A DNA stretch of 64,000 nt, taken from the NCBI GenBank assembly GCA_019279435.1, contig JAAALK010000286.1, positions 20,665,931-20,729,930 of the forward strand. Direction: 5' to 3'. Both the position numbers and the translations under genes were made by a program. Shown piece after piece: positions 22,319-31,795 of the stretch (the stretch's first letter is position 1; the number at the start of each line of letters is the position of its first letter). The stretch comes from Zizania palustris (Eukaryota > Streptophyta > Magnoliopsida > Poales > Poaceae). The notes below the pieces were generated by a model, which saw nothing but the letters and a program-made list of their open reading frames with translations, did no database searches and was not told the origin of the DNA.

Positions 22319-24490
22319 AAGATGTAACTCAGGACGGAGTTCCTGTGAATGAAGGTGAAGTCGAAGTCACTATGGCTTCGATTCCTGAAGAAGCAACGAG
22401 GACTACCCAGGATGATGCTCCTGCAGTTCAAGATTTAACGGCTGATTCGGATGAAGAATTAGCCTTCGATCCACCAAACAGTCCGACGATGACTCCTCCG
22501 CAAAATGCCGAAGGTAGACTTCGAAGAACTTTTTGCATTTATTTGAGTATTTATACTATGTATAATACTTTTCATTATTTTACAGAGCCCACTCCTATGG
22601 AAGAAGTTCGTCAGGAGGAAATAATTCCTGGGCCTTTGACGACTTCGGAGCCAACCCCGAGAGTTACTCAAAAGGGACCTGGAAGAGGCAAAAGACAAAT
22701 AGAGCCCTTGCCTGCTATAAGCTCCGAATCAACTTCGTCTGATTCAACAGACGAGAGCCAATCTTCCAGGGAGGCTCAAACTCCAGTGGCTCCGAAGGCC
22801 GCAGGCCAAAGCTCCGCACCTTCGTTGAACGAAGATGACCAAGAGGCAATAAGCATGCTCCCTTTGCTGGCTCCTTTCTTAGGGCAAACAACTGGTCTTC
22901 GGACTTTGGTCGAACCTTTGGATCGAGCTAGCCGTGACATAGGGGAGACCAAATTAGTGGCCATCCTGAGCAAGGCTGACAGGACGAAGCTTAATGCCAT
23001 TATTGAACGTACAGCCTATCAGGTACGAAGCAATTGCGAATTATTATAGAATTTATCTTCGAATAAATATTTACTTTAGTTTTTATTTTGACAGCAAACT
23101 GTCTTGGCCCGAGCTGCAAGTCTATGCAATGACGAAGAAATCGCTCGGCTTCGGGAAGAAAATAGCACTCTTCAAAGGAATTTTAATATCTCTGAAAGTC
23201 GAGTAATTCAAATGGACAATATAATATCAACAGAGCGAAGGGCCAGGCAAAGCTTGGAAGCTGCAAAGAAAGAGCTCGAAGCGGAAAGGATTGTGCTTCG
23301 AGCAGAGGTTGACAAACTGCGGGCAGAGCATGCTACTGCAGGGTCTAGGCTCGTCCGACTCGAAGAGGAAGCTAGCCAATTGTTGACACAGAAAAACACT
23401 TTGACCACTGAGAATGCTAGGCTTTCTGGGGTTTTGGACGAAGTTACTTCGACGAAGGATGCGCTGAATGAAGACAAGTTGAAGTCTGAGAAGGTGGCTG
23501 CGGAGGTTATGAATCAGTTGTTAGAAGTCCTGGAGTACTTCGGTACTACCGGAATTCTCCCTTCTGATGATAATATCAGCCTTTTGCGCCGGTTAAAAAG
23601 GATCCAAGGGGTGGCGAAGCAGATGAAGACAGCGGGCATTAGATACGGAGAACTCTCCGGGCAAGTGTCTGCTGTTGGTCTACTTCGCTATTACGAGGAT
23701 TTGGGTCGATCAATAACTCCGGACGCAGGAAGAGGTCCAATCACCTTCGATGACGACCGACTTCTCAAACCTTCCGAAGGTGTAGCTGCTGCTTGGCGAG
23801 CCTTCCAAACATCTTGGAGAGCCGAAGGTCGATCTGCGATCAAGGCTTGGATTGATGAAGGCCAACGCCAGAAGCATGTTCGGAGCCAAGCTTCGAGCAG
23901 TCAACCTCCTTCGAACCCGCAGGTTTAGGAATATTTTAGGATTTCTAACCATGTAAAGCTTTGTGCTTGTAAACATTTATCAATGAAAGTCTTGTTTGTC
24001 AAATTTTTAGGCTTTGCCTCTTATGGAAGATATCGAAGTGTTAGAGCTTAACAACGAACTTCGCTCACTGTGGAACACCTTCGAACTTCTAAAGAGTTAT
24101 AAGCGTCCTCGATTTCTTATTCCTCGAGATGACTCCGGCGTTATTGCGCCCGAAGTAATCAAAGACATATTGTCTTATATTAAAGAGGAAGATAAAGAGA
24201 TTGACGCACACACCTCGTCTTTTGAAGACACTAATTGGTCCAAAGACGAAGGTGAAGCCCAAAATAAGAGATCTGAAGATCTTAGAAGCTGGGAGAGAAG
24301 CCCTGAGCGGCTTCGAACTTGGGCCGAGCTTCAACAAGAACAGAAGGATTTTAGAGCTTCGAAGGGGAGGAAGAGAGTTAAACGTAAAGTTCTTAGAACT
24401 TCCGATGTTGGAACTAGTCGTTCCACCCCTAGCTCTCGGGACCGAAGAGGTCTCCGATTCCTTCTTGGTATAGATACCAATTTTTCATAA
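22319..24490 (+). CDS. Spliced passenger gene of G2, antisense to G2 gag-pol, 5'-truncated by gap
   Basis: Four visible exons are open throughout once three GT-AG introns are removed: 22514-22585 (72 nt, phase 1), 23023-23094 (72 nt, phase 0) and 23923-24010 (88 nt, phase 0). Exons: up to 22513 (acidic, Ser/Thr/Pro-rich), 22586-23022 (SMLPLLAPFL..., AYQ), 23095-23922 (long coiled coil from ARLREENSTLQ, then the helical YFGTTGILPSDDN and WRAFQTSWRAEGR segments) and 24011-24490 (acidic then basic, KGRKRVKRKV, ending DTNFS). The G1 copy (35399-31796) has equal-length exons and introns at the same sites. A possible poly(A) signal, AATAAT, lies near 24515. Function unknown; see the G1 copy for the N-terminal domain. 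Confidence 0.8.
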
Positions 24491-24860
24491 TGTAATCTGT
24501 AAACACATTTGTTTCAATAATGAATGCCGATTTAAAATTGTCTCCATATTTACTAGCCCCTCTTTGGGTATAAGCAACTTCGAACTGTATTCAAAGATGG
24601 TTATGCGCAAAGAAAAAACTTCGGAGTACAATTTTTTGGGGGTTCGGAGCCCCTCTGTCATTTAAAGATCTTTTGAAATCTTATGAAATATCTTCGACTA
24701 TTTGTAGTTAGAAGAATGGTAACTTGGTACCTTTGTTTGTTTATTCGAAAGAAATCAATTAAGATAACTTCAAGGACACTTTAGTGTCTTAAGAAATTTG
24801 TCACTTTGGACTTATATGAACAGACATTCGGAGCTCATAGCTTAAATGCTGTTTTGCTTT
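24491..24860 (-). other. G2 3' spacer between passenger gene and tandem array
   Basis: AT-rich, no supportable gene. It is collinear with G1's 31500-31795 on the other strand (shared blocks AGCCCCTCT and GACACTTTAGTGTC). It probably holds the 3' untranslated region and poly(A) signals of the passenger gene. Confidence 0.6.
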
Positions 24861-25240
24861 AGCCACCTTCGGCTATTTTTGCAGAAGTCTACCAGCCGGA
24901 GCTTGGACTTCGTAGAAATTGTAGCCACCTTCGGCTATTTTTGCAGAAGTCTACCAGCCGGAGCTTGGACTTCGTAGAAATTATAGCCACCTTCGGCTAT
25001 TTTTGCAGAAGTCTACCAGCCGGAGCTTGGACTTCGCAGAATTTGGCCACTTTGGGCTCTTTTTTGCAGAAGTCTACCAGCCGGAGCTTGGACTTCGCAG
25101 AATTTGGCCACCTTCGGCTCTTTTTACGGAAGTCTGACAAGCTGCAGCTTGGACTCCGCAGATTTTGGCCACCTTCGGCTCTTTTTACGGAAGTCTACCA
25201 GCCGAAGCTTGGACTCCGTAGAATGTGGTATTGGCTCTTT
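24861..25240. repeat. Tandem array, ~61-bp unit, about 6.3 copies
   Basis: Units begin near 24861, 24923, 24985, 25045, 25106, 25167 and a degenerate one at 25227, each starting (A/G)GCCACCTTCGGCT and containing CAGAAGTCTACCAGCCGG and GCTTGGACT. The period is 60-62 bp. Copies 1-3 are nearly identical; copies 4-7 drift (GGAAGTCT, CTCCGCAG). It lies between the integrase stop and the passenger gene's 3' end; tandem repeats here are known in some Tat elements such as Retand. Confidence 0.9.
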
Positions 25241-25480
25241 TACGGATGCCTACAAGGTATCAGCTTGGGCTCCGGATGGATTTCAGCCACCACACCGGAG
25301 ACTTCGACTTTATGGGTACGAAGTCCGGAAATACATCCCAGCTTGATGACACTTCCCTCTCGATCGACTTCCGTCCCAGCGCGTCCGCTCGGGAAACTAG
25401 GAGTGTCAAGGGGAAGGGCAAACCACAGGGTGTATGTTTTATTAATTTAGAGGTGATTACAAGCAGATTACAAGGAGCCC
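25241..25480 (-). other. G2 spacer after pol
   Basis: Unique sequence between the array and the integrase stop codon. No gene seen; frames crossing it are shadows. Confidence 0.5.
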
Positions 25481-27334
25481 TTATGCGAAGTATCGCTTTA
25501 GGTGCTCCGCATGCCAAGTATGTGCTAACTCTTCACCTTCTAAATTAGCTAATTTGAATGAACCAGGGCGCCCCGAGCGGACGATTAGATATGGACCTTC
25601 CCATTTATTGCCTAACTTCCCTGGTGCTATAATGCTTCGTAGAACAAGATGACCCGGCCTTAACTCGTTGAGCTTAACCTTCGGGTCATACCAAGTCTTC
25701 GTCTGCTGATGATACTTTGATAAATTGGCTACAGCTCGAAGCCTTGTCTCTTCTGACAAATCTAACGAAGCTTGTCTTTCTTCTTCGATGTCTGGTTCGA
25801 TGCTGCGAAATGATCCCCCTTTGAGCTCCGTTGGAGTCATAGCTTCATCTCCGAATAGCAGTCTGAACGGAGTAAAACCTGTGGACCTTGTTTGCGTAGT
25901 CCGAATGGACCACAGAATTTTCGGAAGCTCTTCGGTCCACAGTCCCTTTGATAGTCCTACTATTCTTCGATTTAGCCCTGATAAGATATTTCCATTGGCT
26001 CGCTCAACTGCTCCATTTGACTGAGGATGTCTCACTGCAGCAAAACATAGTTGAATGCCTAGGTCTTCGCAAAACTTCCTGAAGGGTTCTGCGTCGAACT
26101 GTGTTCCATTATCAACTGTGAGATATCTAGGCACTCCGAACCGGCAAATAATGTTCTTCCAAAAGAATTTCTGTACATTATTCGAAGTGATAGCTGTTAA
26201 GGGTTCTGCTTCGACCCACTTAGAAAAATATTCGATAGCTACCACTGCGAACTTCAGATTTCCCTTTGCTAATGGAAAGGGGCCAATTAGATCCATACCC
26301 CATCTGGCCATAGGCCATACCGGAGCAATGACTTGAAGAGCTGTTGGTGGGCGATGACTCCGTCGACCCATCCACTGGCATCCTTGACAAGTGCGGACCA
26401 AGTTCTCCGCATCAGCTGTTATTGTGGGCCAATAAAGCCCCTGGCGAAGTGTTTTTCCTGCTAGAGCTCTAGGGGCTAAATGACTTCCACAAAGGCCTTC
26501 GTGAATTTCTCGAAGAATTTCTTGGCCTTCGGCTTGAGATATACATCGGAGTAGAGGGGAACATACTCCGGCCTTGTATAATATACCGTTGATTAACTGA
26601 TAGTTTCTTGCTCTGATCTTTAATCTTGACAATTGGGGCTCTTCGGGCAAATTTGTTCCTCCTTGCAAGAGTTCTATGATTGAATCTTTCCAATCTGCAC
26701 TAGGAATGCAGAGAATCTCTGCAGAAGCAACTTGTGGCACCGAAGGTGTATTGAGCTCCTCATAGAAAGCTTCGTCAGGCACATCCACAGCTCCGGCAGC
26801 AGCCTTCGCTAAAATGTCCGCTTGCACGTTTTCAGCTCTTGGTATACTCCGAATGGAAATACCCTTAAAATGTGCTTCGATCTTGCGGATTTCCTCCAAG
26901 TACTTTGCAAGCTGTGGATGTCGAACTTGAAAACTTTTGTCTACGTGCCCTGCTACTATCTGAGAATCTGTTTTTATGATTATCCTTGTAGCCCCTAGAG
27001 CACGTGCTTTCCGGAGGCCCAATAAAATTCCTTCGTACTCCGCTATATTATTGGTAGACTTAAAGTTGAGTCTTGCGGAGTACATTGCTCTTTGTCCTGA
27101 CGGTGAAATTAATACTGCCCCAATGCCTGCTCCGGCAGCTTGGAAAGCCCCATCGGAGTAAATAATCCAAACTCCGTCATCTGATTTCTCTGGAGTCAAC
27201 TTCGCAGGTGGAGTCCACTCTGCTACGAAGTCTGCTAGGACTTGAGACTTGATAGCTGTCCTTGCCAGGAAAGATATGCCGAAGGGTGCTAGCTCTACTG
27301 CCCACTTTCCAATCCTTCCAGTGGAATCTTTGCT
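25481..27334 (-). CDS. pol: G2 pol C-terminal half: second (archaeal-type) RNase H and integrase
   Basis: Continues in the same frame after a single TGA at 27337-27335. The aRNH domain (about 27165-26790) shows the acidic set YSDGAF, AEYEG, KTDSQ and ADILAK. The integrase follows: zinc finger with H...H (HEGLCGSH) and C-x2-C (CQGCQ) near 26380-26510, then the DDE core with MARWGMDLIGPF, TVDNGTQFD and AVERANGNI, and a C-terminal domain ending LKRYFA. No chromodomain, as expected for Tat. If the TGA were read through, gag-pol would be 1796 codons. The rest of this half has no stop or frameshift. Confidence 0.9.
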   Translation of the reverse strand, partial: SKDSTGRIGKWAVELAPFGISFLARTAIKSQVLADFVAEWTPPAKLTPEKSDDGVWIIYSDGAFQAAGAGIGAVLISPSGQRAMYSARLNFKSTNNIAEYEGILLGLRKARALGATRIIIKTDSQIVAGHVDKSFQVRHPQLAKYLEEIRKIEAHFKGISIRSIPRAENVQADILAKAAAGAVDVPDEAFYEELNTPSVPQVASAEILCIPSADWKDSIIELLQGGTNLPEEPQLSRLKIRARNYQLINGILYKAGVCSPLLRCISQAEGQEILREIHEGLCGSHLAPRALAGKTLRQGLYWPTITADAENLVRTCQGCQWMGRRSHRPPTALQVIAPVWPMARWGMDLIGPFPLAKGNLKFAVVAIEYFSKWVEAEPLTAITSNNVQKFFWKNIICRFGVPRYLTVDNGTQFDAEPFRKFCEDLGIQLCFAAVRHPQSNGAVERANGNILSGLNRRIVGLSKGLWTEELPKILWSIRTTQTRSTGFTPFRLLFGDEAMTPTELKGGSFRSIEPDIEEERQASLDLSEETRLRAVANLSKYHQQTKTWYDPKVKLNELRPGHLVLRSIIAPGKLGNKWEGPYLIVRSGRPGSFKLANLEGEELAHTWHAEHLKRYFA

Positions 27335-30300
27335 TCAGAGCATATCTCCTAAAGGATACGAAGTTGGTACAATTACATTATGAGCCAAAAAATAATGTCT
27401 TAACTTTCTCGAAGCCATTATCAGAGCATAAACGAACTTTTCGAGTTCGGAGTATCTTGTCTTCGCTCCTGACAATGCTTCGGATACAAAATAGACAGGA
27501 TTTTGGACCAACTTCCCATTGATATCCGCTTCTCTGACAAGGACTGCGCTGACAGCTGAGCCTGTAGCTGCAAGATACAGAAGTAGGGTTTCGTCCGCAA
27601 TAGGCACCGTAAGTGTAGCAAGATTGCTGAGATAATCTTTAATATCTTCGAAGCTTTTCTGACACTCCGGTGTCCATGCAAAATCTTCGGACCCTTTCAA
27701 AGCTTTAAAGATTAGCAAGCTCCTCTCCGCAGACCTTGATAAAAACCTGCTAAGTGCGGCCAGACGTCCAGTCAGCTTTTGCACTTGCTTTAAATTCTCC
27801 GGAGGAGCCATCTTCTGCAGCGCAGTTATTTGAGTAGGGCTAGCTTCAATTCCCCTGCTTGAAACTAAGTACCCTAACAACTTTCCAGCCTTAGCTCCGA
27901 ATATACATTTTTCGGGGTTAAGACGGATCCCACATGCCCGAAGGCTATTGAATGTTTCTGCTAAGTCTAGGCTATGTTGGTGCTTTAAAGCACTCTTTAT
28001 TACAATATCATCCATATAGGCCTCCACATTGCGACCTAGTTGATGACCTAGAGCCTTAGCAACTAATCTTGAAAAAGTAGCCCCGGCATTTCTTAGGCCG
28101 AAGGGCATTCTTACATAGCAGAAGACTCCCGAAGGAGTTACAAAGCTCGTCTTGATTTCATCTTCGCGCTTCAACCATATTTGATGATAACCGGAATACG
28201 CGTCGAGGAAGCTTAGTAACTCCGAACCTGCAGTGGAGTCAACTAGTTGATCAATTCGGGGCATGGGGTAGGGGTCACGTGGGCACGCTTTATTCAAAGA
28301 TGTGAAATCAATGCACATGCGCCACTTTCCGGAGGACTTCTTCTTGACGAAGACTGGGTTGGCTAACCATTCTGTATGGGCCACTTCTCTGATAATCCCA
28401 GCCTTCAACAGTTTTTCAACTTCGTCCTTAGCTAGAGCAGCTCTCTCTGCGGACATCTTCCGGAGCCCTTGTCGAACAGGCCGGGCCTTCGGGTTTACAA
28501 GCAAGCTGTGCTCAATAATATTCCGATCGACTCCGGTGATATCTTCGTCAGACCAAGCGAAGACATCCAAATTTTCTTCTACGACCTTTTCCAAGGAAGT
28601 TGCAACTTCGGGAGGTAAATCTTTACCAAATTGAAAGGTGTATTCTTTACCATCTTTGACAATGACCTTCGTTGCAATCTCTCCTTCGGGACTTGGTCTT
28701 GGAAAAGACTTCTTCGAAGCTTCGGAGGAGGCTGAAAAAATTTCTCCATTATCTTGGACACTGTTTACTTGCCTCGGATCAAGAGGAGGACCATGACCAT
28801 ATTCTGCCCTCCGAGCTATGGCTTGATCTCCGAAGATTGTTAGAACTCCTGATTGTGTGGGCATCTTCATGCACAAGTAGTTGTGATGCGCCACAGCTCC
28901 GAACTGATTCAACATGCCTCGCCCGAAGATGACATTATAAGCATACGGGGCATCCACCACATCAAAGATAACTTCTTCAGTTCGGGCTAGTAAACCTTCT
29001 CCGAAGGTTACTTCCAGGCCTATCTGGCCAAGTGCATCTAGCGGAGGTCCTGCGAAGCCTTGCAGAGGACGAGCCGCTGGGAGGAGATGCTTCCGGGAAA
29101 TGCATAACTGATCGAAGGATTGCACAAATATGATATCTGCCGAACTACCTCCGTCAATTAGCACCCTTCGGACTTCTGTTCCTGCAATATCAGCAGTAAT
29201 AACCAATGGATCTGCATGCGGGAACTTGATACCAGCTGCATCCTCCGCAGAGAAAGATATTGGAACATGAGACCACTCCGGCATTGCAGCTGCAGATGAC
29301 GAAGTCCCAATGTGGCCTACTTCTCGAACGTACTCTCTTCGCTGTCTCTTGGACATGCTTCCGAGGGTACCTCCTCCAGAGATAGGGAGAACTACTCTCT
29401 TCCCTCTATCTTGCCCTTCTTCTTGCTTCGGAGGTGGCATAACATTGGCCACCGGAGGATGCCTTGCAGCATCAAAATTTTCTATCCGCGCCACAGCCTG
29501 GACCGGCTCCGAGCGCACTGCTGCTGCTGGACTTCGGTCGGTACTACCTCGACCCGAAGTTCTCTCCAAGTATTCTCCCCGAAGGGTAAGAATAGCCTTG
29601 CAGGTGTCAGTTGCATGGCTTCGATTCTCTCCATGAATACAGCAAAAAAGGGTCTGGCCCTTGCCGGCCGTTTTCCCTGGCGGCCTCCAACCGCTGGACT
29701 TGTTCCCCGCAGACTGTGGAGCTCTTGGTGCAAACTTCTGGGGGGGTGCAATGTTTAAGACTTCAGAGCGAGGGTGCTTTTGCCCTCTTCTTCTATCATG
29801 TTGCACTTCGGAGACTGGTTCTTGCGGCTGAGCCGAAGTTTTCACCTCTGCTTTAACTTCTGTCAACACTGTCGAAGTAGCAGTAGTCCTCCGAAGCCAA
29901 CCTTCTTCCGAGTACTCCTCGAAGTATGACATCAGCTGTGATACTGTGGTGATGCTCTTCCGATGCAGTTTATCTAGAAGGCCTTTATGACTGACGCCTT
30001 CCCGAGCCGCATCAACCACCGAAGATGTGGACAGCCCCCGAATTTGCGACTTCGTGTGAGCGAAGCGCTTGAAGTACTGCCTCAATGTTTCTCCGGGGAG
30101 CTGTTTCACTTGGAAAAGGCTTCCTGTCGACATGGGGGGCACGAAGGTGCCCTGAAAGTTACTTATAAACTTCTTCTTCAATTGTGACCATGAAGTGATT
30201 GATCCTGGCTTTAAAGACCAGAACCATCTCAACGCCACTCCTTGAAGGGCTAACGGGAAGCACTTCGCCATAGTTTCTCTGTCTCCGCCACTAGCCTCAA

Positions 30301-30871
30301 TTGCTAGGGCATAAGAACGCGCAAACTCACTAGGATCTTCGTCTCCGGTATACTTGCAGAGCTTCGAAGCTTTGAACTTCGGATCGAAGCGAACCTTCTG
30401 AAGCTCGGGATGCAGCGGAGATTCATTGTCGTAAGAAGCGTTCTCCGGGGCTTCGGGATAATCAAGATCGTCGTCTTCGTGCACTTCGGGAATAGCTGGG
30501 GTGGCTTGAGAGCGAAGCCTGTTCGCAGCCTCTTGTCGCCACCTCGCTACCTCGGCTTGAAGATTGGCCATTTGAGTGGCCATATCTCCAAGGCTATCTT
30601 CATATCCTCCGGAAGGATCTTCCGGGTCTTGAGAACTGGTATGATCAGTTCGAATCGGAATGGAGGGTGGCAGAGTGGCTCCGGGCGGTCGGAGTATGGA
30701 AGGGGTTGGTGGAGAGGTTTCGTATCCTCGAGGGATAGAAGCCCCTTGCGGAGTTTGAGGTGGAGGGATAGTCGAAGACCCTCCGACTTCGACTGTGTCG
30801 AAGGGTATCTCTCCGGAGATCCGAGAGGACCTCCGAGTGGGATTGCGAGGTGCGCTCCGCTTAGGAGGCAT
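27335..30871 (-). CDS. gag-pol: G2 gag-protease-RT-RNase H
   Basis: A 1178-codon open frame from MPPKRSAPRNP (43 bases after the PBS) to one TGA at 27337-27335. The gag domain lies around residues 150-260 (SEFARSYALAIEASGG...FQGTF). A Cys/His cluster (CCIHGENRSHATDTC) falls near 415. The protease active site IDGGSSADI (~572) has the DGG variant usual in Tat-type elements. RT has YMDDIVIK (~953); RNase H begins with a YLAATGSAVSAVL-type segment near 1100. The stop at GDML fits a CGA-to-TGA change at a CpG. Otherwise this looks nearly intact and young. Confidence 0.9.
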   Translation of the reverse strand: MPPKRSAPRNPTRRSSRISGEIPFDTVEVGGSSTIPPPQTPQGASIPRGYETSPPTPSILRPPGATLPPSIPIRTDHTSSQDPEDPSGGYEDSLGDMATQMANLQAEVARWRQEAANRLRSQATPAIPEVHEDDDLDYPEAPENASYDNESPLHPELQKVRFDPKFKASKLCKYTGDEDPSEFARSYALAIEASGGDRETMAKCFPLALQGVALRWFWSLKPGSITSWSQLKKKFISNFQGTFVPPMSTGSLFQVKQLPGETLRQYFKRFAHTKSQIRGLSTSSVVDAAREGVSHKGLLDKLHRKSITTVSQLMSYFEEYSEEGWLRRTTATSTVLTEVKAEVKTSAQPQEPVSEVQHDRRRGQKHPRSEVLNIAPPQKFAPRAPQSAGNKSSGWRPPGKTAGKGQTLFCCIHGENRSHATDTCKAILTLRGEYLERTSGRGSTDRSPAAAVRSEPVQAVARIENFDAARHPPVANVMPPPKQEEGQDRGKRVVLPISGGGTLGSMSKRQRREYVREVGHIGTSSSAAAMPEWSHVPISFSAEDAAGIKFPHADPLVITADIAGTEVRRVLIDGGSSADIIFVQSFDQLCISRKHLLPAARPLQGFAGPPLDALGQIGLEVTFGEGLLARTEEVIFDVVDAPYAYNVIFGRGMLNQFGAVAHHNYLCMKMPTQSGVLTIFGDQAIARRAEYGHGPPLDPRQVNSVQDNGEIFSASSEASKKSFPRPSPEGEIATKVIVKDGKEYTFQFGKDLPPEVATSLEKVVEENLDVFAWSDEDITGVDRNIIEHSLLVNPKARPVRQGLRKMSAERAALAKDEVEKLLKAGIIREVAHTEWLANPVFVKKKSSGKWRMCIDFTSLNKACPRDPYPMPRIDQLVDSTAGSELLSFLDAYSGYHQIWLKREDEIKTSFVTPSGVFCYVRMPFGLRNAGATFSRLVAKALGHQLGRNVEAYMDDIVIKSALKHQHSLDLAETFNSLRACGIRLNPEKCIFGAKAGKLLGYLVSSRGIEASPTQITALQKMAPPENLKQVQKLTGRLAALSRFLSRSAERSLLIFKALKGSEDFAWTPECQKSFEDIKDYLSNLATLTVPIADETLLLYLAATGSAVSAVLVREADINGKLVQNPVYFVSEALSGAKTRYSELEKFVYALIMASRKLRHYFLAHNVIVPTSYPLGDML

Positions 30872-30913
30872 GATGCAAGAAATTGGTAGAGAACGAAGTT
30901 TTTTGAACTAGGT

Positions 30914-30931
30914 TCCCCACGGACGGCGCCA
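30914..30931 (-). other. Primer-binding site of G2
   Basis: TGGCGCCGTCCGTGGGG on the minus strand, two bases inside the LTR, same as G1's. It fixes G2's direction as minus. Confidence 0.75.
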
Positions 30932-30933
30932 AC

Positions 30934-31428
30934 TGTTGGCGTAAAAGATTACGCTAACAGGTTTCTGTAGAAAAGAAACTAACAAACGAAGTGTTTGCGA
31001 AGCAAACTGTTCTAAGCCTCCGAAAGGATAATAGCTTAGAATAGTTCGGAAGTGTGTATTGAATCACTTGTGATCGGTCCCTATTACAGGGTGAAATGGG
31101 GGGTATTTATAGGCCCAAACATTAAGGAAAAGACCTATTTACCCCTCCATTACAACCGACATTAAGGAAACTATTCGGTTTCCTTAATAGGGCTAAAATG
31201 GTAAAAGACTAATCTAGTAGGATAGAAGATAAGTCTTCCATCTTAGCTGGCAGAAAAGATCTTGAAAGGCTTTGGTTCGAAGACATACTTCGAACTAGTG
31301 TCTGTCTTCGGGCTTCGAACCGGGTTCCGAGCATCTTCGAAGAAGGTCTTCGGACAATCTTCGAACTAGCTGGTTGTCTTCATGCTGCTTTGGCAATAAC
31401 CCCGAAGATGAGATATTTTCCCCCAACA
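30934..31428 (-). mobile_element. G2 5' LTR
   Basis: TGTTGGGGGAAAATAT...TTACGCCAACA on the minus strand, 495 bases. Related to G1's LTRs but clearly a different copy (for example around 31310-31370). The TATA box TATAAATA is intact at 31104-31111 (minus). Confidence 0.9.
31104..31111 (-). promoter_or_regulatory. TATA box of G2 5' LTR
   Basis: TATAAATA on the minus strand within GGGCCTATAAATACCCCCC, the same site as 36157-36164 in G1's 3' LTR. This is the promoter LTR of an element with a nearly intact pol. Confidence 0.65.
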
Positions 31429-31795
31429 ACTGGTTTGACAGAGTTCGCAAAAAAGAGCCGAAGGTGGCCAAAACAAAATAGAGTTTGAGCCATGAGCTTC
31501 GAATGTCTGTTCACATAGTCCAAAGTGACAAATTATCTAAGACACTAAAGTGTCCTGGAACTTGTAGCCATTCTTCAGACTACAAATAGTCGAAGACATT
31601 TTATAAGATTTTAAAAGATCTTTAAATAACAGAGGGGCTCCGAACCCCAAAAAATTATACTCCAAGTTTTTTTCTTTGCGTATAACCATCTTTGAATACA
31701 ATTCGAAGTTGCTTATACCCAAAGAGGGGCTAGTAAATAGGGAGACAATTTTAAATCGATATTTATTATTTGAATGAATATGATTACAGATTACA
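31429..31795 (+). other. G1 remnant: end of tandem array and 3' spacer of passenger gene
   Basis: Begins with a decayed partial unit of the 61-bp repeat (minus strand GGCCACCTTCGGCTCTTTTTTGCG), showing that G2 inserted into G1's array. It then follows 24850-24491 on the other strand. No gene. Confidence 0.7.

Larger units (their letters stand above)
22319..31428 (-). mobile_element. Element G2: Tat-lineage Ty3/gypsy element inserted inverted in G1, left end in gap
   Basis: Minus-strand order: 5' LTR (31428-30934), PBS (30931-30914), gag-PR-RT-RH (30871-27338), archaeal-type second RNase H and integrase (27334-25481), tandem array (25240-24861), then the passenger gene on the opposite strand (22319-24490). 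The second RNase H between RH and INT places it in the Tat lineage. Its 3' LTR must lie in the gap. It sits inside the equivalent tandem array of G1; the right flank is ACTGG (31429-31433), and the left copy of the duplication is unseen. Confidence 0.85.

Noticed and set aside
21167..22352. Long frames of mostly X
   Set aside because: They are produced by the 1000-N gap.
24861..25240. CRISPR array
   Set aside because: Units are contiguous ~61-bp tandem repeats with no unique spacers, in plant retrotransposon DNA.
29310..29758. Plus-strand frames of 108-159 codons across 28302-30889
   Set aside because: Antisense shadows of the intact G2 gag-pol frame; no splice or promoter support.
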